64,000 nucleotides of DNA. Origin: Aureobasidium sp. EXF-3400 (lineage: Eukaryota; Ascomycota; Dothideomycetes; Dothideales; Saccotheciaceae). The notes under the pieces were generated by a model. It ran no database searches, had not been told where the DNA came from, and saw nothing but the letters and a program-made list of their open reading frames with translations. Both the position numbers and the translations under genes were made by a program. Position 1 is the stretch's first letter; every line of letters starts with the position of its first letter. Below, one piece after another: positions 9,601 to 20,492 of the stretch. The DNA is taken from assembly GCA_024195585.1 (NCBI GenBank), contig SWBL01000037.1, positions 1 to 64,000 on the forward strand, given 5' to 3'.

Positions 9601-12600
9601 GTCAATCAAGCTGGGTCTGAAACTGCGCCAGACAGTATCCAGATTCCAATCCGTATCCACAGAGGCAATGCAAAACCACAAAACAGAATGATGACAATCA
9701 ACAAATCAGCGAGTTGTTCAGAGCTGGACGCTGCTATCGCCTCGGAGACTGGTTTTGCGAGTTACACCGTTGTTGCTGCAGGAAAGAAGATCAACTTTGC
9801 TGAGGAACCAGAGCAGTCGATAACGCAGCGCGGGCTTCGAGCAGGCAATGTTCTCATCATACAGAAGCGCAACACGTTCCAAAGTATCCAAGAGGAGGTC
9901 AACAAGAGCGCAGAAAAATCGATCATCCAAGGAGAGGTCATGTCACATCTAGACGTCTTGTACGGCATTCTTGACGGTACGGACACGAAGGCGCAGCTTG
10001 TCTTACAGATTCTTGAAGTCCTCAAGTTTCCTGGTCCTATAAGAGCCATGATTGCTGCTCCCGAAACGCCTTTCGAACAGATATTTCCCACTGGCGCATC
10101 CTTGCGATTGCGAGCCTCCATTGAAGTACTTTCTATCCAGCTGAAGGAACAAGTCTCGCTCGGCGTTGCCGACGAGAAATTCTTGCTTCGAGGAGTCCAT
10201 CTGCTTGTGAATTTACTGTGTCGTACTGATACTCTGCAAGAAGTCACAGATGTCTACCGCACAGCAGAAACTTTGACTGAAATGCTCAGAGAGCGGCCTG
10301 TCAACGACGTCACTGGGCAGTACTTTGAAGATGCTGTCAAGTTCACACACAAGATCATTTGTTATATCGGACAGTTTTCACGCGAGACTACAGTCGGCCG
10401 TGATAGTACGAAGCATCTCGCGATTCGGGCGCTATACCAATGTCTGTTGGAAAGTGTCCTTCTGAGCGACTCTGTCTGCGCCGCTTTTATTGCTGCGGAA
10501 AACATCGTCCCAATTCATCTATCGCTTCTTCTCACTGGAAGTGATCATCTTCGAGCTACAATTCCCAAATCCATCGTGAATGCTATCCAGGGTAAGAGGG
10601 CTTCTTACGAGCTCAAGGCATTCTTCTCCAAGTTTGCTCTGGAGAATCTCGTACCTACGGCCTTGGAGTATCCAGTCGTCTGCGACAACGCATTCTTAGT
10701 CAGCCTCGAGGCGGTATCTGCGGACCAAAGCTTGGTCACTAACGAAGCACTCCTGAGGACCTTGGTCGATAGGTTTGTCAAGCTTCTGCTCGATATGAGC
10801 CACCTCGAGCGCTTTGGCGACTGCTTTGTCGACAAGAGAATTTCAGGCCTAGTTTCGTTGATCCGATACTGTGTTCAGAATCTTGTATCACAAAACAAGC
10901 CATTGGACCTAGGCAATGTGCCTTCGCAGATATTCAAGACCTTGCTTTTTCCGATCCTCACGGCAAACAAGACTGTACAGCCTGTCCTTGCTTCCGAAAC
11001 TCGCAACAACATATACGACCTTCTTCGGTTGATGTGTGACAACGTCCAAACACTGGAAGATCTGACTGTAGATTGCGAAAACGTCGCTGGCTACTGCACA
11101 AATGACCAGAGCTTCACTTTCCCTGGTCCTAAGGAATACATCCGACAAGAAGGCAACTATGCAGGGTTAGCCAATCTCGGCCAGACATGTTATTTCAACT
11201 CACTACTACAACAGCTCTTCATGAATGTTCAATTCCGAAAATTCATCTTTGACACGCCGGTGATCAACACAGAGAAGCAAGCAGTCCTTGTTGAATTCAA
11301 GTTAGCCTTTGCATATATGCAAGACAGCCACGACATCTTCTACCAGCCCGAAGGTCTTACCAAAGCTTCGAATGTTGACATTACTGTGCAAGATGATGCT
11401 CACATTTTCTTCATGACCTTAATCGGTCAGCTTGAGGAAAGCATGCCTGACGACGAAGCAAAGAATGCTTTGAAAGCATTTTTCCGTGGTGTCAACAAAT
11501 CACAAACCATCGGTAGCTGCAAGCATGTCTCCGAAAGCACAGACGAGTACTTCAACTTGTCTTTGGTCGTCAAAGACAAAGCATCTCTTGAAGAAAGCTT
11601 GGACGAGTATACCAAAGGAGCCACTCTTGAAGGGAGTGATAAGTTCAGGTGCACCACTTGTGGCTCAGGCGAGGGCGTTTCAGTCGATGCTGTCCGAAGA
11701 ACTGCCCTCGAGCACATCCCTGACAATCTGGTCTTGGGTTTGAGACGTTTTCGCTACGAAACCTTCGATGGCGGCCAGAAGGTCAACGATAGATTCGACT
11801 TTCCTGAGTTTATTGACATGAGCAAGTACAAGCTTAACCGTCTTGCAGGTGTTGAAGGGCCTAGCGAGTCTGATATCTTTCAACTTGTGGGCGTGGTCGT
11901 ACATTCAGGCATCTTGACATTCGGCCACTACTGGTCATACGCTGCCGAGCGTGGAAACAGTGGTTCGGGGCCTCTACGATGGTATTGCCTCGAGGATAAG
12001 AATGTCAGACCCTCGGATATCGAGGAAGTGCTTCGCGAGACTCGTGGTGGACCAGTTCCCACTCTGATGACATCCCTGGAAGGCAATCAATCCCCGCGTC
12101 TTCGGTCGGACAATGCATATGTTTTGTTCTACCAACGCGTGTCGTCCATCACTGAGTCTGCACAGTGCCTTGATACAAGCACGGCTGCACTTCCTTATTC
12201 AATACACGCCAAGGTCCGTTTGCCTACAGACCTTGAGACTCAGATCACCAAGGAGAATCAGCAGAAGATGTTTACTCTCCATCTATTCTCCTTGACTCAT
12301 CTGGAATTTGTTCGCGGCCTGATTGGAAGATTGGGAACGATCAAGAATGTCGACGCCTCCGCAACCAGCAGGGCAACACACAAGCTCATGTCAATGTTGT
12401 TGAAATACTACACTCGCGTCGTTGCAAATTTCGACAGCGAACATTCTCCTCAATCCATCGACTTTACTGCAATCCTACTTCAGAAGTTGGCATGCAGTGG
12501 CAAGAATTCCGCGCATTGGATGCTAATGGCTTTGCTTCCTCGAAGAAGCGAGAAGGACAAGTCCAGAAACCTTGTCTTGCATCACAAGCGTGCAGTCCGT

Positions 12601-14184
12601 CTCGCTATGAAGCGCTTAATTTTAGCTTGTTTCCGATACCTTCGCGAGCACGATTCGACTTACCTTGACATGAAGGATGGAGATGGTTCCAGCGGCAGCC
12701 TCGGCACCATGGTGGATGCCATTTACGGCCTGATCGATCTTCTCCCTCGTCTTCTTGAGCGTCCGCAAACCGTCTGGGAGGATTACTTTGAGCTTGTGCG
12801 CCATGTCGCAGAGCTTGGTCCTGACGAAACGTTTGTTTTGCTCAAGCGAGACGTCCTCAAGTGGTGTCTGGAAGTTTTGTTCCTCAAGGAAAAGACAGAG
12901 TTACAGAAAAAGCATCCAAACGTCATGAAGTTGATTACTGACAACCCTCGCTGGCTGAATCATGCCGCACTGGTCAACTGCATCTACGGTCTACTACACA
13001 AATTCGTCGATCTTCGTGGACCCGCTGCGCTTGATACCACTTATCGATGGACAGACTCGCAGATGCTGTTGTTGACTGCTGAAGAGCACGAATACTTGGT
13101 TCATCGTTCTAACACTGCGAGCAACTGGATGGTAGAGCTCTGTATGCAGGGAATATCATTTTCCAAGCGAAGGTGAGTGACGATTAACATGTCCTGTGTG
13201 TTCGATAACTAACATTCATGATAGCACCTGGAGTGAATGGCCCACAGTCCACCTCGTCGTGCTGCTTACCGACGCCGACAGAGTCTCTTCCGAGCTCTAC
13301 GATGACGCAGTCCGGGCGCTCACCATCAATTTGAAATGTAGCACGGACGATGATTCAGTTGCAGAGTCTGTTCTATCCTGCCTGCTCAAGCGAAAGCTGA
13401 AGTCGAAGACTGAAGAAGAGATATTTCAAGAGATCAAATCAGTTCTTTCTCGCGAGGCCATACAACGAAACCACCCAACTGTCTGGGGCATGATGTTCAT
13501 CGTAACACAAGTTTACAAGACTCACCCACAGATGATCATGCATCACCTGGCCACCTTCCTTGGTCTTCTGTTGGACTACAACGATCGTGCCGTCGAGAGA
13601 GAAGCCCGGGACGCGTTGAGGAATGATATCTTGGTTCAAGATGTGCTTACCAAACCCTATACCCTTGACCACATTCGACTCCTCCGCGACAAAGTACATG
13701 CTATGAAGAAGCTGCTCTCAGGCCTCGGTAATTTGTTGAACGCGGCCATTCACAAAAGTGAATCAAGCAGCGGTTACGAGTATACCGTCGAGGCGTATCA
13801 TGACTGCGGCAATTACTTGCATCTCGTGTCCTCAAGCCATGATGCCGAGCTGGAAGAATGGTTGCAGAGCGAGGCACCCGACACCGAAGCCGGCACTGAG
13901 CTTGATACTGTTGTGCAGGAGTTGTTCAACGAGATCGGCGGTATCGATAACCTCCTGCGCCTACACGAGAATCTTCGATACCAGATTCGTGAGTGGCAGG
14001 ACGAGCACTCCGTCTCAGACGTGCCCTCAAACAGCAATGTTGTTGAGATTGATGATGGTGAGTTGTAGTTTTTTAAACACTTGTCTCTTGTGCCAACAGA
14101 TTGCTAACAAATACTCCAGATTCAGACAATGAGGCCATGGCCTCTGACGACTCACTAAGTGAAGTTGCGGAATTCGACGACTAA
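6644..14184 (+). CDS. Giant ubiquitin carboxyl-terminal hydrolase, USP9X/FAF-like
   Basis: Cysteine protease removing ubiquitin from substrates. Exons 6644-7031, 7098-7269, 7320-13172, 13225-14057 and 14120-14184; introns of 66, 50, 52 and 62 bp. Product is 2,436 residues, in the range of fungal relatives of USP9X/USP34. A basic nuclear-localisation-like SRKRPRL lies near residue 36. A long helical-repeat-like N-terminal half precedes a ubiquitin-like segment (about 959-1037). The USP catalytic domain (about 1467-1794) has the Cys box GLANLGQTCYFNS (Cys1477), the His box FGHYWSYA (His1723), the later WYCLEDKNV motif and a Zn-ribbon pair CTTC. A long helical C-terminal region ends in an acidic tail. 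The active site looks intact. Start 6644 chosen for context; 6407 is possible. Substrates cannot be inferred. Confidence 0.92.
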
Positions 14185-15125
14185 ATAGAATCCGCTCACG
14201 AAGTAGCTTATGGCTCATCATGCAGATGACTGCAGGCTTTCATGACTGGAAGGAACACGAAAATCCAAATCTACAGCCAGAGAACAGACTGAACAAACCA
14301 ACATATCGGGAAACGGCGTTTTAGGGTGTTTCCTTCCATGCCTTGAGAGAAGTGGGCGATCTGCTACAATGCATAGCGAGGAAACCAGAGGGTAACACGA
14401 CGAAGCATCTCCAAGGCGTTTTTCCTTTACTGCTTTTCTTGTTTTTCTTTCTCGACGATGGTAATGAATGGGCGGGGAAAATGCATTATGGAAAAAAAGG
14501 CGTTACTGGTACAATGGAAGAAGGAATGAACGTTCATGGAGAGGAGTTCTTGCTTTTTTACTGTACTTTTAGATGGGAGAACAGTTATGCGAGAGAGAAT
14601 GAAGTTCGTGGAGTTTTTGCTTGTTGATGTCTTGTGTCTTTCTTTATTGTTGAGATGTGGTCGAGTTGTGCTCGTGACTTGGCATGATTATCCGTGTGTC
14701 GCTTGAAGTAAGTTGTGTACCATTCGGTGCGTTTGCATAGCTTCGATAGTTGACGATATATGAGATAGTAACTTGAGGAGCAAGACTTTCCTGCCATTGG
14801 ATTTGGTCGCAATGGGAGGGAAATGCAAGGTATTCAATCGAAGTCGATTCGGGGCGGGTTCGAGGGTGCAAGAAAGTTTTTGGAGCGGACAATGCTACAC
14901 TGTCAGAATTCATTAGCCTTGCCTGGTAGGAGGCTTAGCGGTGGCTTCACCAACTCAATTTGGGCACTGCCACATGAACCTTGGCGGCTTTGGCACTCAA
15001 ATGCGTAAGCCGACGTTGGATTCTTGCCCATCTTCGTATCTCCACTCCACTCTAGAACGCGCCGCCCACGGACGTTCTTAACCTCTATATCAACAATATC
15101 TACAACGATCGTTCGCATTGTTAGC
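14185..15125. other. Intergenic, start of an 8-kb gene desert
   Basis: No supportable gene. The first few hundred bases should be the 3' UTR of the deubiquitinase. The stretch just before 15126 (CTCTATATCAACAATATCTACAACG) looks like a fungal CA-rich 5' leader for the short gene that follows. Confidence 0.5.
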
Positions 15126-15321
15126 ATGGCCATACAATTTGATCCATTCAGCTTTGTTGTCGCGACATTCGCTCTCGCCATTGCTGTCGTCCAGCTTTAC
15201 TGGAATCGGCCTCAGCACAGAGCCCAAGTATATAGTATTGCTATCTGTCTCATGCAACACCTGCTAACTACTCTCGATGTAGATGGTACAGGAACTTTAC
15301 ATGTTGCACGGGCAAGCATGA
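15126..15321 (+). CDS. Micro-gene 1: 46-residue single-helix peptide, FDPFSF...LYWNRPQ family
   Basis: Exons 15126-15227 (34 codons) and 15283-15321; intron 15228-15282 (GTATAT..GCTAAC..TAG, 55 bp). The peptide begins MAIQFDPFSF, has an uninterrupted hydrophobic helix at residues 11-24 (VVATFALAIAVVQL), then YWNRPQHRAQ, and ends with a short hydrophilic exon-2 tail. It is one of three clear paralogues in the desert, all with 34 codons before the intron. Fewer coding bases than usual gene finders accept, so probably unannotated. By composition it is a single-pass membrane or membrane-anchored peptide. It faintly resembles hydrophobic N-termini of larger fungal proteins of the DP(L/F)S type, which is inference only. 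Real-gene evidence is paralogue conservation plus the shared splice site; expression is untested. Confidence 0.62.
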
Positions 15322-15943
15322 AGAGGGCAAGGGACTACCGAACCACGAGACTACCAGGACTTTAAGTCCGGTGCAATCGTCAAAAGCGGCACACGGCGTC
15401 ACCATGCGTCCCAATCCTGGAAACCAAGCTTCGGCGTCCCATCACATGGACTTTTTCTTTTGTTCTTTTTGCTTAATCGTCTTTAGCAGATGCTTCTATT
15501 CTTTCCTATGATGACCACTTCATGCTCTTTTTGTTTTCTCTCTTTTTGACCTGGACTTCGGTAGATGTTTCCGTTCTATTGTCCTACTTTTTTTTTGTTC
15601 GAATCATGGTCTCATGTGCATTGGGCGAAGAATAGCGCACACGGCTTTCAATGTTGAATATTCGCAAAACTTTTGGTTACCAATGATCTGATCGAGACTT
15701 GAATTTCAGAGAACGAACTTCCAGATACGATAAGGATGTTACAACACGTATAATAAGCCATTTACAATACTCCCCCTGCTCCGTGACGGATCTTTCATAA
15801 CCCACTGATCACGGATGACTAGAGGTAAGTTTAGCCTGAGTCTTATCCGAGTACAGTTAGTGGCAGCTTTCCCCGTACCTTTCCAAGCGTGGACTCAACG
15901 CCCGGGCCGCTCGATGCTCGGGCCGAAGCGGTTCCCCGTGACA
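15322..15943. other. Intergenic
   Basis: T-rich stretch (about 15450-15600), then mixed sequence. Probably the 3' UTR of micro-gene 1. Nothing else I can support. Confidence 0.4.
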
Positions 15944-16116
15944 TTATGGTTCTTTCAAACAAGTCTTAACGTCGGTTATAAACCAAGCAATGGTTCGAAG
16001 ATAGATACATTGATAGGAGGTCGAGGCCATTGTTGAAGAAGCTGAGCAGCGGCAATGATTACCGCGAGTATAGCGAAGACGGTCTGGATCGCGCCGAGAA
16101 TGAGTTCGGCATTCAT
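15944..16116 (-). CDS. Possible diverged micro-gene (single-helix peptide ending in QLLQQWPRPP)
   Basis: ATG 16116 in a plausible leader context opens MNAELILGAIQ, a strong hydrophobic helix (TVFAILAVIIAAAQLL), then QQWPRPPIN. A GTATCT donor follows at 16008 with an acceptor at 15965, giving exon 2 (15964-15944) of six codons plus stop and a 42-residue product. This copies the architecture of the neighbouring micro-genes: short N-term, one helix, W-x-R-P motif, intron a few residues later, very short exon 2. Without splicing the frame ends after 46 codons at 15976. Residue identity to the family is low, so common ancestry is a suggestion. The intron is only 44 bp and has no clear CTAAC. Confidence 0.35.
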
Positions 16117-16922
16117 GGTTGTCCAATTAGAGTCTGGAGCGGCAGATCTTGGCAAGTTGAAGATGGAGTAATTTCAAGCAGAACGAGAGGTGGTCTCGAA
16201 GATCAGATCACAGATCGTCAATGATGGCGCACTTGTTAGATCAATGGTTTTACAAAGCCAGTGAGGGAGAGTAAACTTGTAGCTATACCATGAGGAGACT
16301 TGGTGGTCTTCTTATAGACGTGGTGGACTCCAGCGCTGATAGACCCCGCCCATTTGGGTGTCTCTTGGCGTGAAGTCGAAGATCCTTTGAAAATACATGT
16401 CTGCCTACCTCATTACCATTTCTTTCGAGATTGGGTGTGGGGTCGGCCGCTCTTCTAGCCTGCAAAAGATCACAATTACTCGCTCTTCTGGTCCAGGCTT
16501 CATCAAGTAGTTAAGCCGGTGTATAGTTTGAAACGTGAGATACGGCTGTCGAAACCGCTGCTGCTCGTTCCTTTGGATACTCTCGACCGAAAGAAGCAAT
16601 TGAATCTCGTCCATGCAACGAAGATGGACATGTTACTCTTGTGTTGTGACAACCACAGACGCACTTCAGATCATGATCGTTTGGCGGGTACGGAAAGTCA
16701 GACAGTAATGGGTAGCCCGTCATGGACCTTCCATTGCGCATCAATTTTACCACCACATGTACTTGGTGGAAAATACTTTGACTTATTGTAGCCAAATGTC
16801 GCAAAGTATGTTAAAATATTCTCGTGGAAGCTGTAGGAGTGAGTGATCAACATCATCATTTCAGACCTGGTCCGCAGATATCAGAGAACGCGCCGAGAAA
16901 CATAACAGAATGATTATCAGAC
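16117..16922. other. Intergenic
   Basis: No supportable gene. The first 90 bases above 16116 read, on the minus strand, like a leader (CCATCTTCAACTTGCC) for the possible diverged micro-gene. Short open frames here lack splice, start or composition support. Confidence 0.4.
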
Positions 16923-17009
16923 AAGGTCGTGACACTGGGGTCGATCCCAGTGAGGCTGCTTGAAAGCAACAGCACGAGCGGGAGAACATCCGAGGTATCT
17001 ATAACACAT
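16923..17009 (-). pseudogene. Decayed copy of the micro-gene family
   Basis: On the minus strand, ATG 17009 opens 29 codons containing ARAVAFKQPHWDRPQCHDL. The last part lines up with ALAVACMQLYWNRPQHRHV of micro-gene 2: conserved A, AVA, Q, W, D/N, RPQ, and then four residues before a GT at 16922-16921, the same intron position as the intact copies. The FDPFSF start is missing and the helix is broken by K, P and H. The bases upstream (AGATTGAAGCTTGAA) resemble those upstream of micro-gene 3. A relic or fast-diverged member. Confidence 0.5.
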
Positions 17010-18237
17010 GGTTCAAGCTTCAATCTATCAAGCGTCAGCCGGGACGAGGGTTGCGCGACATTGACCAAATCTGCTTCGTGTGAGATTCTCTCTTGCATCA
17101 AACCAGGACAGCAGTAGAAATTGCCGCCAGCGTAAACGACCCGCCTTCACGAACAGGAAAGCAACCAGCGTCCAAGCCGTGACGAGACACACTGCGCCTT
17201 CGGACACCTTACCCGACCAAAATTTCTGCCAATCAAAGAGAGTCAAGGAGAATCAGGCGACCATTGGTGAGATGTGCTGGCATTGGACAAGGGGTCTTGT
17301 GCTGAAGTCGGTTTCGTGGCTTGAAGTGCATCATCTTTCCCGGTCAAGTCCTTCCGCGGATCTGCTGCCATCCGTTTTTCTCCCTTTCTTCTCCGTCAAA
17401 CATCCTCGTTCAACTGTTCGACCACAGATAATAAAACATCAAAAGAGTGATTCCAGATTGACAATCCCGCAATGCCCGCCGCCAAAGGTAAGAGAATAAT
17501 TTGACAGTAGCCAGAATTTCTGTGAGTCGCTCGGACAGAGTTCACGCGACGACACAGATGGTCGAAGCCCAAACCGTGACTTCTTGTCTCGGTGCTTTAC
17601 TGCGATTTATCAGACCAGATACTTGTGAAAGCAGACACTTGGATACATGTACTCTATATTGTACTTCGTCGCAAGCCGCCTAGATTTCTCGATTTTGACC
17701 CTCCGTTCTTTCTAAACCATATTTGTGGGTTGCTTTTCGTATTTTTTACTCAAAGAACAGAAGAAAAAAAAGGCAGATCTGTCTGCTCTGTCACCTTGTC
17801 TACTTCTCTTCAACCCCGAGCATGCGTATACACAATCACCAAGGCGGAAAATATATGCGAAACAGAGATCGCAAAGCGAAGAGGCATCTGAACATGGAGC
17901 ACGAAGAGTAGTTCTGTCCTAGGGCCGAAACGTCAAAACGACAGGGTTGACACCTAAGACGATATAGCAATGTCTCGTTCCACCTAGGCACCATGCCAAT
18001 ACAAACTGTGCTCAACTTCCCAGGTGTGTCAACAATGCGAACAAAAAAATGAAGAAAAAACCCCTGGTGCCACAATGAAACAAGGGCGCACGTTTCGTTG
18101 CAATCAGTTCAGTCATACTAGAATCAGGCTGCAGCAAGACGGTCAGAGACAGCAGAAAGTCAATACGAAGAGCATCGTCGTACCTTATCATTATACAGGC
18201 CAAAACCATTAAACCTATGCTGTGGTAGGTCATGGCG
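17010..18237. other. Intergenic
   Basis: No supportable gene. Short overlapping frames around 17.6-17.9 kb and 18.0-18.2 kb have no coding character that I recognise. The low end of this stretch should include the 3' UTR of micro-gene 2 (minus). Confidence 0.4.
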
Positions 18238-18420
18238 TTAGACATGATTGATCACAGCCTGCTGCGAAGAAAAGTTAGAAATGCAGACTCAAAGGAAGAT
18301 AGGAGAGCTTTGACATACAACATGGCGATGCTGAGGTCGATTCCAGTAGAGTTGCATGCATGCAACGGCAAGAGCAAATGTTGCAACGCCGAAGCTGAAA
18401 GGGTCGAATTGGATGTCCAT
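18238..18420 (-). CDS. Micro-gene 2: 41-residue single-helix peptide, FDPFSF...LYWNRPQ family
   Basis: Exons (minus) 18420-18319 (34 codons) and 18261-18238 (7 codons plus stop); intron 18318-18262 (GTATGT..TTCTAAC..CGCAG, 57 bp) with textbook fungal donor, branch point and acceptor. Begins MDIQFDPFSF, hydrophobic helix at residues 11-24 (GVATFALAVACMQL), then YWNRPQHRHV; the exon-2 tail starts with Q and ends H-V. Same exon-1 length and same exon-2 length as micro-gene 3, and the intron is 57 bp in both. About 45 bases upstream also align with micro-gene 3, which implies duplication of a unit larger than the coding part. Function unknown. Confidence 0.66.
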
Positions 18421-20309
18421 ATCTAAGACCTTTGGGTATTGACTCAAACTTTTGGTATCTGAAAAAGGACTCTAAGGCAGTTGTATTGTCTGAGTGTGCT
18501 AGAATTGTTGCTGACGTTGCTCACAGAGACGAGCGTACAACCTGGACTTTATACGTGAACTGTATGATACAGTGAAATGCTCAGCCGCGGGTGTATGCGC
18601 CACCCATGATGGGTTGAACAAACTGTGATTCGCTCTAAATTAAGCCACTACTCGAGTAAGTGTAGATAACCAATCGTAGGTCTTGTTGCCCGGCATATCG
18701 CATGACTGGCTCTGAACCTGGATCACATTGTGCATGATGTTACTCCACGTTTTTGCTGTATTGAGATATTTTATACCATAGTTAGTGTGGTGTTTGGTCC
18801 AATACTTCCATGCTTAAGCAGATCAGACATTCGGCTCTCCGTGTACTTTAGGGATCAACCAACACACGCAAGCCAACTCGGTACTCTTTACGAGCCGGGC
18901 GGATCGAGCGCCCCTTGAGCTGTCAGGGATTACCGCAATATCGATGGACGTGCAGCTCCGTCTGATGAAGTGACAGCTCTTGAGAGCTAGACAGATCTCC
19001 TCCCGTATTTTGCGGATGAAGTTATGTCGTGAGGGGTCGACAAAGCTTCGAATGCTTAGATGAATACGGCAATTCGACTGGTGCTATTTGGCATGGAAAA
19101 CTGGAGATGCTGCAACGCTGCAGCTTATAGCGTTGATCATACTGAGGACTTACCGTCCCAATCCATACAAGAACATATTCTCTACGTTGATGACCAGGCC
19201 AGGAAATTTCTGCTGCATGCGACGTGCTTTCTGGTTGGAGAGAAATAAATTGTGACGGTGCGGAGGGGTTACTTTTTGATTGGTTCGCAGCTCTGGCGCA
19301 GCCTCGATGTAGAACGAGAACTAATCAAAAACGAGTTGCTCCAGTTATGCAGGCACTCTGAAACGCCGATAATGGCATCTGCTTTCCGTTCTTGGCAGCG
19401 CTAAGATAGACAAAAGACACCTTCTATCCTCTCTCCATCCTCTCGCCCTGCACCTTACGATTTCTATTGACATCTCTCGCTTTAGAGAGGAGTGGTTCAT
19501 CTTGAGGTCAGTTTTAGCTGAGGACCTTCCACTTATCATCTGCACGAGCAGAACCTAGCTGGGCAATGACAACCCCTGGGTGCTTTCTCACGTTGTTCAA
19601 GCTGTCGCTGGTATCTTGATAGAGGCATGTGCAGTGACAGTGTGCGGAAGTCACTTGCCTTCTGAGACGTCTCGCTTCTTCTTTCCTCCCGCACTTATTC
19701 ACCCGTGCCTCGCCCGCTCGATTCTCCAAGACTTCATTCGCCTGTCGTCACCCGATGCTTGAGAGAGCTATGGTGTAGCACGCAGGTCGAACGGCCATGC
19801 GTAAGCAGAGCTTCAACCGAGCAACGTATCTCGTTCACCTGTGGTCGAATATTATCTACACAAATACAGAATTCGGGGCTAGTAATGGACCAGTATCATT
19901 GCCACTAACAGTTTGTCTGCACAGATGTAGACTGATAAATATGTTGATTGAAAAATGACACACAAGAAAACTACACGATTCCTGAACAGCAGGTCTGCCT
20001 AAGATGGTTATAATTCTGCCATTCCTATTTATTATACCTCTACTATATGGGTTCATGAACAGGCAAGAAGGTCAAGTATGAGAACACGAGGCACAACTAT
20101 GCCTGGTGCCATTTGATGTCTATACGAGACATGTAGAAGAGTAAAGGCAACTATAAAAGTACAATAAGAAGAAGAGAACAGATGCTGGAGTAGAAACGAG
20201 CGTATGGCCGACATATCAATACAATGCCCGAACTTCGATGACCCGAAATCAAAGACTGGCGAAGCGTTGTGGAGATATACGAGTAGGTCGTGGTCTGGAA
20301 TTCAAATCA
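18421..20309. other. Intergenic
   Basis: 1.9 kb without a supportable gene. A minus-strand frame at 19514-19729 ends in a protein-like stretch but has no relative I recognise and no splice support. Holds the promoter of micro-gene 2 at its left end and the 3' UTR of micro-gene 3 at its right end. Confidence 0.4.
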
Positions 20310-20492
20310 TCAGGCATGGTCACCTGCCGATTGCTGGATGGATAGTTAGGAACACCACACGTACTGTAGACGACTTGGACGTTGACTCACGGTATGATGG
20401 CGCTGAGGTCGATCCCAGTAGAGATGAATAACAGCAATGGCAAGAGCGATTGCCGCAACACCAAAGCTGAATGGATCAAATTGTATGGACAT
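20310..20492 (-). CDS. Micro-gene 3: 41-residue single-helix peptide, FDPFSF...LYWDRPQ family
   Basis: Exons (minus) 20492-20391 (34 codons) and 20333-20310 (7 codons plus stop); intron 20390-20334 (GTGAGT..CCTAAC..CCAG, 57 bp). Begins MSIQFDPFSF, helix at residues 11-24 (GVAAIALAIAVIHL), then YWDRPQRHHT; the tail is Q-S-A-G-D-H-A. Compared with micro-gene 2, exon and intron lengths are identical and most exon-1 differences are conservative (N to D, V to I, T to A). That pattern indicates selection on the protein, although I could not compute a dN/dS ratio. A second acceptor (GGCAG) lies 10 bases downstream. Function unknown; a membrane-inserted peptide is likely from the helix. Confidence 0.66.

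Noticed and set aside
19514..19729. 71-codon minus-strand frame with a protein-like end (ending ARADDKWKVLS)
   Set aside because: No similarity recognised, no start context, no paralogue. Kept out of the gene list.
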